From an uncultured Parabacteroides sp. (GTDB lineage: Bacteria; Bacteroidota; Bacteroidia; Bacteroidales; Tannerellaceae), in the NCBI RefSeq assembly GCF_905196875.1, contig NZ_CAJJWO010000051.1, forward strand, positions 1-36,976: 36,976 nucleotides of DNA, read 5' to 3'. A program made the position numbers and the translations under genes. Below the pieces are notes generated by a model, which saw only the letters and a list, made by a program, of their open reading frames with translations, made no database searches and had not been told where the DNA came from. This document shows positions 8,901 to 14,918 of the stretch, in pieces (within the stretch, counting starts at the first letter, position 1; each line of letters starts with the position of its first letter).

Positions 8901-10533
8901 TCTTTACAAGATAGGAAAAGAAGATTATCTCGACGGAACACTCGACGTGACACATCTGCCGCTGGATATGGTAAATCCGTTTATCCCGGATAATATGGCT
9001 TCGTTAAATGGTGTGCTGGAAGGAAAGATGACGATAAAGGGTAGTAGTAAAGCCCCTGAAATGAACGGATATATCGAGATGGATTCGACCTCGATGTTTG
9101 TGACCGCTGTAGGAACCAGCTTCCGGGTAGACGACAAAAAGATCGTGGTGAAAGACAACAAAATCATGTTCGACGAATACCATATCCATGCTGCCGGTAA
9201 GAACCCGTTCGTGATAGACGGTACGATCGACTTCAACAACCTGTCGCGAATGACGGCTGACCTGAAGCTGAAGGCTGATAATATGCAATTGCTCGATGTA
9301 AAACGTAACAAAGAAAGTATGGTCTACGGTAAACTGCTGGTCAATCTCTCGTCTACCGTAAAAGGGCCGCTCGATGCCTTGATGATGCGTGGTAGCCTGC
9401 AATTGCTGGGTGGAACGAATGTAACTTATGTGATGAAGGATTCGCCGCTGACCGTACAGGACCGTCTTTCCGACCTGGTGACTTTTACCTCTTTCGAAGA
9501 TACGCTCGTCAACCGCCGTCGTCCCGAAGCCCCGCTGCCGCTGGGAGGAATGGATATGCTGCTTACAATCCGTATCGACCAGTCTGTACGCCTGAATGCC
9601 GACATCACTCCCGACCGTTCCAGCAAGGTAGAGCTCGAAGGGGGTGGAGACCTCTCTTTCCAATATACCCCGCAGGGGGAAATGATCCTGAACGGACGAT
9701 ATACTCTTTCCGGTGGCATTGTGAAATATGCTTTGCCGATCATCCCGCTGAAAGAGTTCAATATACAGGACGGCAGTTACGTGCAGTGGAGCGGCGATCC
9801 GATGGATCCGTATCTGAGTCTGACGGCTACCGAGCGCATCCGTACCAATGTGACGGAGGGTAGCGGCTCCCGTATGGTCAATTTCGATGTCGGTATCGCT
9901 CTCAAACAACAACTGGAGAACCTCGGCCTGCAGTTCGTTCTGACGGCTCCGGAAGACCAGACGATGCAGACAGAACTGAGTAGCATGGGAGATGATGAAC
10001 GAACGAAACTGGCTGTCGGAATGATCATCACCGGTATGTACCTGGCGAACAGTAGCAGTGGTAAACAGAACCTGAATATGGGAGCGGCCCTGAACAGTTT
10101 CCTGAACAGTGAGATCAGTAATATTGCAGGAAGTGCCTTGAAGACGGTCGATATCTCGTTCGGTATGGATACTTACGACGAGAACGGCAGCGGGGATGGC
10201 GGTCAGCGTACCGATTATAACTTCAGCTTTGCCAAACGTTTCTGGAACGACCGTATCCGTATCGTGTTGGGAGGTCGTATCTCGACCGGCGAGAATGCCA
10301 GCAACAGTAACCAGACGCAGGCCTTTATCGACAATGTCTCGATCGAATACCGACTGGATGCCAGCGGAACGCGCTACGTGAAGCTGTTCCACGACAAGAA
10401 TTACGAAAGTCTGCTGGAAGGAGAGATCACAGAAACAGGTGTCGGTATCGTTTTGCGGCGCAAGATGCTTCATATGCGGGAGTTGTTCAACTTTAAGAAA
10501 AATAGGCCTAAACCGGTTTATGAGGAGGAATGA
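5932..10533 (+). CDS. tamB: TamB-like translocation and assembly module protein
   Basis: A 1533-residue inner-membrane-anchored protein that should span the periplasm. Residues 5-28 form a hydrophobic signal anchor. The long middle is low-complexity beta-rich repeats with alternating polar and hydrophobic residues, as in the TamB/AsmA beta-taco fold. The C-terminal third resembles the TamB (DUF490) domain, including the stretch around YTLSGGIVKYALPIIPLKEF followed by sequence with outer-membrane-protein character. TamB works with a TamA-type Omp85 protein to insert some outer-membrane proteins and, as shown for AsmA-like relatives, may help move phospholipids. Here its stop overlaps the start of tamL (ATGA), so the two are translationally coupled. 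Length is typical for Bacteroidetes TamB. Large minus-strand open frames across it are shadows. Confidence 0.9.
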   Translation: MRIWIKRIGIVCLIPVVLVLLVSVLLYIPPVQNFAVRKAAYYAGKATGMQIGIERIRLSFPLNLTVKGVEVLTSPADTLLTLKSLTVNVRALPLLKKEVLVDAIDLEGVKVNSGTFIEGMEIKGVLGRLYAKADRVNLAKEKVTLNTVDLSDTAITLLLNDTTTKADTTSTPVNWILNLEKINLDRVAFAMQMSADSLRLTTYIDKANLKDGIVDLGASRYEAGLFTLTGSTLGYDGNNQDATEGFDPSHIALSDVNISLDSLLYGGRDIKARIREFSAEDRSGLTISSLTGSLHSDSTTINVPQLLLKTPSSEIRLLAMVPWSSFAESPEGNMRVLLTASVGKEDVMIAAGALPKDFQKAYPEKPVSLTAGVEGNLSSLMLRQLKGELPGAFRMDVTGTMKSLTDSVRRSGKLELKAKTGNLDFVLAMLPKAERKRFNIPSGITLTGEAGLKNNEYQADLLLREDKGKVLLTGRFNPANEAYEADLKVDSLEPLHFMPLDSLYGLTASIRAEGKGFDPFKASTWAKLDGQITDIHYGNYNVSDVNLAGSLEKNFAKFDLLSKYPLAKMDMTLNATLLKKEIKAMLIADVENFDLYGMHLMQDSLATSFQLFAEAETDMGKNNLVDVTLGNWELITTTGKYKPKTLTLHAQSTKDTTRVSFHAGDLGITLTGNADLETMTDKFTKISEGLNKQLEKDSMINIPAFRPLLPDMHLAISAGKDNPIYNILQQANISFNNLNLEAFSSPEEGFRMDAGIYDLMRDTTRLDTISFAVRQDSLGLLYSADVIKTIYRKQAPFTAGVKGKIRSTFADAELLYTDGAGDTGILLGLRADKVKEGINLHLFPDDPILAFRPFKLNPDNYILYKNEKDIAADLRLSGEENMSLWIHSRPEKEKMEELHLELSQINLDVISKAFTEIPSMQGILSADMQYAPSDSSFLVVLDANIDNLIYEGGRVGELMFSTVYLPLPDNRHQVDMHFLRDQNEVMSATALYKIGKEDYLDGTLDVTHLPLDMVNPFIPDNMASLNGVLEGKMTIKGSSKAPEMNGYIEMDSTSMFVTAVGTSFRVDDKKIVVKDNKIMFDEYHIHAAGKNPFVIDGTIDFNNLSRMTADLKLKADNMQLLDVKRNKESMVYGKLLVNLSSTVKGPLDALMMRGSLQLLGGTNVTYVMKDSPLTVQDRLSDLVTFTSFEDTLVNRRRPEAPLPLGGMDMLLTIRIDQSVRLNADITPDRSSKVELEGGGDLSFQYTPQGEMILNGRYTLSGGIVKYALPIIPLKEFNIQDGSYVQWSGDPMDPYLSLTATERIRTNVTEGSGSRMVNFDVGIALKQQLENLGLQFVLTAPEDQTMQTELSSMGDDERTKLAVGMIITGMYLANSSSGKQNLNMGAALNSFLNSEISNIAGSALKTVDISFGMDTYDENGSGDGGQRTDYNFSFAKRFWNDRIRIVLGGRISTGENASNSNQTQAFIDNVSIEYRLDASGTRYVKLFHDKNYESLLEGEITETGVGIVLRRKMLHMRELFNFKKNRPKPVYEEE

Positions 10534-12881
10534 TGAAAAAGAAAAATATACTATATAGACTGTTTAGCAGAACGACAATAACACAGCGGGGTAGTGGGTG
10601 TGTCATCTTCTCGTTTCTTTTACTTTTGTTGGCATCCTGTTCGACCACAAAGAACCTGCCCGAAGGCGAAGTTCTTTATACCGGCATTAAAAAGATAGAA
10701 GTCACCAACGACGATAAGACCCCCGCCGGCGAAGATGCTCTGGCGGAAGTGGAGGGTGCTCTTGCCTATCCACCCAACAATGCGCTATTGGGAAGTTCAT
10801 CTGTCCGTGTGCCGTTCCCTTTCGGCCTGTGGATATATAACTCTTTTGTGAATAAAAAGGGTAAGATTAGTAAATGGATTTTCAAACGACTTGCCGCCAA
10901 GCCTGTATTTATCTCGACGGTGAATCCCGATATACGTATCAAAGTGGCGCAAAACCTGTTGAAGGAATATGGCTATTTCAATGGAACTACCTCTTTCCAG
11001 GTAGATACCAATCCGAAGGATGCGAAGAAAGCCAAGCTCATTTATCAGGTGGAAATGAACCATCCTTATACTTACGACAGTATCCGTTATGTGAGGATGC
11101 GCCATCAGATGGATACATTAATACAAAGCAATCCTTCGGCACGCCTGCTTCATAAAGGGGAAAACTTCAGTGTGACGAATCTGGAAGCCGAGCGGCAACG
11201 TATTACATCCCTGTTGCGTAATAACGGATTCTATTATTTCCGCCCCGAATTTATTACCTACCAGGCGGATACCATAATGAATCCCGGTAAGGTGGCACTT
11301 CGCATCATGACGAAACCCGGCCTGCCGCGTACCGCCCTGCGTCCGTGGAAGATAGGTGAAATCTCCGTCCTGTTGAACGGTTATAACAACGAGCCGCCTA
11401 CCGATTCGGTACGCTATAAAGATATGACAGTCTATTACGAAGGCAAACTCCGGGTACGTCCGTCGGTGCTTTACAATCGTTTGCGTCTGCACTCCGGCGA
11501 TCTCTATTCGCAGGAAAAACAGCAACGGACGCAGAACAGTTATTCGCGCCTGGGTATTTTCCGGTATTCCGAAATGCAATATACCCCACGTGATACAGCC
11601 CGTCGCCAGGATACCCTGGATTTGAAGATTAACACCGTCTACGACCTGCCGCTCGACGGCGAGTTGGAAGTGAACGTGACCTCTAAAAGTAACGACCAGC
11701 TGGGACCGGGAGCTATCTTTAGCGTCACTAAACGGAATGTGTTTGGGGGAGGTGAAACGTTCGGTGTGCGTTTGCGCGGCTCTTACGAATGGCAGACCGG
11801 TAAACGGGTGGACGGTTCCAAGTCGGCTATCAATAGCTGGGAAATGGGACTGAGCGGAACATTGACATTCCCGCAATTGCTGTTCCCCGGTATGATGAAA
11901 AAGGACGGTTTGTATCCTTCGAGCACCTCCTTCCGCCTGTATGTCGACCAGTTGAACCGGGCACGTTTCTTCAAGATGCTGGCTTTTGGTGGAAATGCGG
12001 CCTACGATTATCAGTCGTCTGCCACCAGTCACCATTCGATCACGCCCTTTAAACTGACATACAACCTGCTTCAGTCAACGACCCACGAGTTCGACAGCAT
12101 AACGAAGGACAACCGTGCCTTGAAACTGAGTTTGGAGAACCAGTTCGTGCCGGCGATGGGATATACCTATACCTACGACGATGCACCGATCACATCCAAG
12201 CGGAATCATACCTGGCTTCAGTTGTCCGTTTCGCAGGCGGGTAACCTGCTGGCTGCCGGTTATGCCATTGCCGGAAAGAAATTCAATGAAGAAGGAAAGC
12301 ATTTGCTGGGGAATAAATTTGCCCAGTTCGTGAAAGGAACGGCGGAAATCCGTTACAACTATAAGATCGGTCATAACCAGCATCTGGTCGGACGCGTCAT
12401 GGCGGGAGCCATTTACAGCTATGGAAATGCCCGCGTGTCTCCTTACAACGAGCAGTTCTATATCGGTGGGGCCAATAGCCTCCGTGCCTTTACGATCCGT
12501 TCGATCGGCCCGGGTAGCTTTCGTCCGGAGAAAAGTGATTACAGCTATCTCGACCAGACCGGAGACCTGAAGTTCGAGGCCAACCTCGAATATCGTTTCC
12601 CGATCCTGGGCGATCTGCATGGTGCCGCTTTTATAGATACGGGTAACATCTGGCTGATCCGTGAAGACAAGCAACGTCCCGGTGGTCAGCTGAAGTGGGG
12701 GCGTTTCCTGAGAGATCTGGCGCTGGATGCCGGTGTCGGACTACGTTACGACCTTACCTTCATCGTGATCCGCCTGGATATGGGTGTTCCCTTGCATGTG
12801 CCTTACGAAGCAAAGAAAGGTTATTTCAACGTACCGAATTATACGCCGGGCTGGCACCTGGCTATCGGGTATCCGTTCTAA
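10530..12881 (+). CDS. tamL: TamL, lipoprotein Omp85-family partner of TamB
   Basis: A 783-residue outer-membrane beta-barrel protein of the BamA/TamA superfamily. The N-terminus has a signal peptide with a lipobox LASC (cysteine at residue 37), so it is lipid-anchored as well as barrel-inserted. This is the feature that separates Bacteroidetes TamL from proteobacterial TamA. POTRA-like repeats cover about 40-380, for example the segment around GEFSV/GENFSVTNLEAE. The C-terminal 400 residues are the barrel; the loop-6 segment QFYIGGANSLRAFTIRSIG corresponds to the conserved (V/I)RG(F/Y)-type motif but has R-A-F instead. The protein ends in a tyrosine-proline-phenylalanine, a usual beta-signal ending in aromatic residue. 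Two candidate ATG codons lie at 10530 and 10533. Role: outer-membrane protein insertion together with TamB. Confidence 0.88.
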   Translation: MMKKKNILYRLFSRTTITQRGSGCVIFSFLLLLLASCSTTKNLPEGEVLYTGIKKIEVTNDDKTPAGEDALAEVEGALAYPPNNALLGSSSVRVPFPFGLWIYNSFVNKKGKISKWIFKRLAAKPVFISTVNPDIRIKVAQNLLKEYGYFNGTTSFQVDTNPKDAKKAKLIYQVEMNHPYTYDSIRYVRMRHQMDTLIQSNPSARLLHKGENFSVTNLEAERQRITSLLRNNGFYYFRPEFITYQADTIMNPGKVALRIMTKPGLPRTALRPWKIGEISVLLNGYNNEPPTDSVRYKDMTVYYEGKLRVRPSVLYNRLRLHSGDLYSQEKQQRTQNSYSRLGIFRYSEMQYTPRDTARRQDTLDLKINTVYDLPLDGELEVNVTSKSNDQLGPGAIFSVTKRNVFGGGETFGVRLRGSYEWQTGKRVDGSKSAINSWEMGLSGTLTFPQLLFPGMMKKDGLYPSSTSFRLYVDQLNRARFFKMLAFGGNAAYDYQSSATSHHSITPFKLTYNLLQSTTHEFDSITKDNRALKLSLENQFVPAMGYTYTYDDAPITSKRNHTWLQLSVSQAGNLLAAGYAIAGKKFNEEGKHLLGNKFAQFVKGTAEIRYNYKIGHNQHLVGRVMAGAIYSYGNARVSPYNEQFYIGGANSLRAFTIRSIGPGSFRPEKSDYSYLDQTGDLKFEANLEYRFPILGDLHGAAFIDTGNIWLIREDKQRPGGQLKWGRFLRDLALDAGVGLRYDLTFIVIRLDMGVPLHVPYEAKKGYFNVPNYTPGWHLAIGYPF

Positions 12882-12899
12882 TATAGGATACGAATATAT

Positions 12900-12967
12900 A
12901 TAACGCAGATTGGGCAGATAATCGCAGATTCAATTATGATCTGTGTTATCTGCCCAATCTGCGTTAT
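12900..12967. terminator. 22-bp perfect inverted repeat between convergent genes
   Basis: Bases 12900-12921 are the exact reverse complement of 12946-12967, with core CGCAGATTGGGCAGATAA. A further inner stem forms from CGCAGAT (12923-12929) and ATCTGTG (12939-12945). It lies between the converging tamL and DUF3127 genes and would make a strong bidirectional transcription barrier. Words of the CGCAGATT type recur in Bacteroidales intergenic palindromes, so it may be an interspersed repeat used as a terminator. Confidence 0.65.
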
Positions 12968-12983
12968 AGTTACGCTACCGTGA

Positions 12984-13379
12984 TTAGAACGGCAGGTCGT
13001 CGATCGGATTTGCCGGACCGAAGTCGGGAGCGGCAGGTGCTGTCGGGGCGGATGCCGGTGCAAAGTTATCCGGGGTCATCGCTCCGGGAGCCGACATGGG
13101 GGCGCCGGCCATCGGACGGTCTACTTTCCATGCATTGATGTTGGTGAACCAACGTCCCTGATACTCACGGCTGTCTATATCGAATGATACTGTCAATTCT
13201 TCTCCGGGTTGAATAGCTGCCTGTTCGATGCGGTCGGCACCGAAAATCTGGAAGCATACTTTCTTAGGGTATTGGTCATGTGTTTCTAATACGTACTCCT
13301 GTTTTTTCCACTCGTTTCCGTTTTTACTTGTGCCGCCCTGTTCAGGTAGTACGGCAATAATCTTTCCCGTAATTTCCAT
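12984..13379 (-). CDS. DUF3127 OB-fold protein with SSB-like C-terminal tip
   Basis: A 131-residue protein. Residues 1-88 match DUF3127, a Bacteroidetes family with predicted OB-fold strands (EITGKIIAVLPEQGG, then QEYVLETHD, then FTNINAWKVDRP). The rest is a Pro/Ala/Gly/Met-rich disordered linker ending in IDDLPF. That layout, OB domain, flexible linker and an acidic tip ending in Asp-Asp-hydrophobic-Pro-Phe, mirrors bacterial SSB, whose tip recruits repair and replication enzymes. It is not canonical SSB: the OB part lacks the usual SSB sequence signature and canonical ssb should exist elsewhere. Function unknown; DNA binding is an inference. It is last of a leftward cluster with the MerR and M23 genes. 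A weak -7 (TATCTTCG on the minus strand, 13405-13412) could give it its own promoter. Confidence 0.82.
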   Translation of the reverse strand: MEITGKIIAVLPEQGGTSKNGNEWKKQEYVLETHDQYPKKVCFQIFGADRIEQAAIQPGEELTVSFDIDSREYQGRWFTNINAWKVDRPMAGAPMSAPGAMTPDNFAPASAPTAPAAPDFGPANPIDDLPF

Positions 13380-13445
13380 ATTTATTGTTTTCTTAAATTG
13401 TCGGCGAAGATACGTTTTTCTCTCGTAACCTGCTAATTGTTTGAC

Positions 13446-13823
13446 TTAGATTTTCTCTTCCTGAGGTAATTCCGAAGGGTCGAGCGCGTCGAAAGCTGCT
13501 TTCATCGAAAGCAACTCTTCCTTGATTTGTTTCAGTTTGTTGACGATCTCTTCTTGGCGGATGGTTGTTTCCCTGTTGTCCTTTAGCTTCTGCCGTGCAC
13601 CGGCCAGTGTCATACCCCGTTCTTTTACCAGATGGAAGATCAGACGCACGGCGTCGATATCCTCCTGTTTGTAGAAACGGGTTCCTTTGGCCGTTTTACG
13701 CGGGCGGATAATATCGAATTCCTTCTCCCAGAAACGCAGGGTCGACTCGTTGACATCGAACATCTGCGCCACCTCGCTGATGGAGAAATATAACTTCAGA
13801 TTTTTATCTTTATTTAATGCCAT
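13446..13823 (-). CDS. MerR-family transcriptional regulator
   Basis: A 125-residue DNA-binding protein. The winged helix-turn-helix is at about 12-80: YFSISEVAQMFDVNESTLRF, WEKEFDIIRPRKTAKGTRFY, then the wing-to-coil segment LVKERGMTLAGARQKL. A coiled coil follows (about 85-115), as in MerR dimers, but there is no effector-binding domain and no metal-binding cysteines. It is of the short MlrA/SoxR-HTH-like type common in Bacteroidetes. It begins 14 bases after the stop of the M23 gene and is probably cotranscribed with it. Target and signal unknown. Confidence 0.88.
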   Translation of the reverse strand: MALNKDKNLKLYFSISEVAQMFDVNESTLRFWEKEFDIIRPRKTAKGTRFYKQEDIDAVRLIFHLVKERGMTLAGARQKLKDNRETTIRQEEIVNKLKQIKEELLSMKAAFDALDPSELPQEEKI

Positions 13824-13837
13824 CGTCTTAAAGAAGT

Positions 13838-14821
13838 TTAATCCATTACCTGTCCATGGTTTTCTGCGATCTGGATCATACGGTCGTATTCTTCAGGAGT
13901 AAGATCCATGTAATAGTATCTGGACGGGTTATCGTGTTTACCCCGGACTATCACTTCGTAATGCAGGTGCGGTCCGGTAGATTTACCTGTATTACCCACT
14001 TCGCCGATCACTTCGCCGCGGGTCACTTTCTGTCCGACGCGCTTCTTGAACTTGCTCATGTGGCCGTATAATGTCTGGAACCCGTAGCCGTGATCGATCA
14101 TCAGACAGTTGCCGTAACCCTGTTTCCAGGCGGCAAACGTGACGACGCCGTCACCGGTTGCATAAATTTCCGTTCCCACTTTGGCGGAGAAGTCCATGCC
14201 CGAGTGGAAGCGGGGAGTTCTGTATATCGGGTCGATACGCACACCATAACCGGATGCCGTACGGCGTAGGTCCTTATTGGAGATAGGCTGGATGGCAGGG
14301 ATGCAACGGCTCCGTTCTTCCTGGTTCTTACCCAGCTTGATCAACTCTTCCAACGAGTTACTTTGTATATAGAGCTGCTTGGAGAGCATATCCATCTTCT
14401 GTGTGGTGGAAACGACCAGCTCCGGGTTAGGCAAGCTCAACAGATGTTCGTAACGGTTGGTTCCCCCGAAGCCCGATTTACGTACCGATTCGGGAATGGA
14501 CTCTGCCTGAAAGATGGCACGATACAGGTTCTCGTCGCGTTGCTGGATGTCGTCCAATACTTCGAGGGCATTGGTCAGGCGGAGCGAAAGTACCTCGTAT
14601 TGAGTCTGTAACAACTTATTTTCCTTCTTCAATAACGACTCTACCGGCGAGTCGATCGTGTACATTAAAATGAAGAAAGCCCCGATCCCTATCGCCGCAC
14701 CTATGCTCAAATGACGGAGCACAATGAAGAAACGATCTTTGGCGGAAGGGTAGACACGCTCGTAATTGAGTGTGCTAGGGTTATATAAGTAATATGTTTT
14801 TCTTGTTTTAAACAGCTTCAT
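13838..14821 (-). CDS. Membrane-anchored M23 family metallopeptidase
   Basis: A 327-residue zinc endopeptidase or scaffold acting on peptidoglycan. One transmembrane helix lies at about 38-56 after a cytoplasmic N-terminus of about 35 residues. Then comes a coiled-coil region (about 60-165) and the LytM/M23 domain (about 195-310). Zinc ligands are present: HSGMD (H206, D210) and HLH (H285, H287), plus H254 in LYGH, so the enzyme looks active rather than degenerate. Family members cut cross-links in peptidoglycan during growth and division. A consensus promoter lies directly upstream and is shared back-to-back with alaS. The MerR gene follows after 14 bases. Confidence 0.9.
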   Translation of the reverse strand: MKLFKTRKTYYLYNPSTLNYERVYPSAKDRFFIVLRHLSIGAAIGIGAFFILMYTIDSPVESLLKKENKLLQTQYEVLSLRLTNALEVLDDIQQRDENLYRAIFQAESIPESVRKSGFGGTNRYEHLLSLPNPELVVSTTQKMDMLSKQLYIQSNSLEELIKLGKNQEERSRCIPAIQPISNKDLRRTASGYGVRIDPIYRTPRFHSGMDFSAKVGTEIYATGDGVVTFAAWKQGYGNCLMIDHGYGFQTLYGHMSKFKKRVGQKVTRGEVIGEVGNTGKSTGPHLHYEVIVRGKHDNPSRYYYMDLTPEEYDRMIQIAENHGQVMD

Positions 14822-14848
14822 TGAATATTTTTATAGCTTGGATACGTG

Positions 14849-14879
14849 CAAAAATAATAATTTGCAGTACTTTTGCAAA
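14849..14879 (-). promoter_or_regulatory. Promoter of the M23-MerR cluster
   Basis: On the minus strand TTTG (14879-14876), 19 bases, then TATTTTTG (14856-14849): a full match to the Bacteroidetes consensus TTTG-N19-TAnnTTTG. Transcript start near 14842, about 20 bases before ATG 14821. Confidence 0.7.
14868..14875 (+). promoter_or_regulatory. -7 element of alaS
   Basis: TACTTTTG matches TAnnTTTG and predicts a start near 14882, giving a leader of about 37 bases. It lies inside the spacer of the opposite-strand promoter of the M23 gene, so the two promoters overlap physically. No clear -33 was seen. Confidence 0.55.
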
Positions 14880-14918
14880 TTGTTTTTCAGAATATTAACG
14901 AGAACTATATATTAGATT

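Noticed and set aside
7762..8955. 397-residue minus-strand open frame in tamB
   Set aside because: Shadow; composition and lack of motifs as above.
9004..10473. 489-residue minus-strand open frame across tamB
   Set aside because: Antisense shadow of a long real gene; sequence is rich in His/Gln/Arg of the kind made by reversing the codons, with no domain.
11118..12035. 305-residue minus-strand open frame across tamL
   Set aside because: Shadow of the barrel-coding region.
12984..13379. Calling the DUF3127 gene ssb
   Set aside because: Only the C-terminal tip and general plan match; the OB sequence is not that of canonical SSB.
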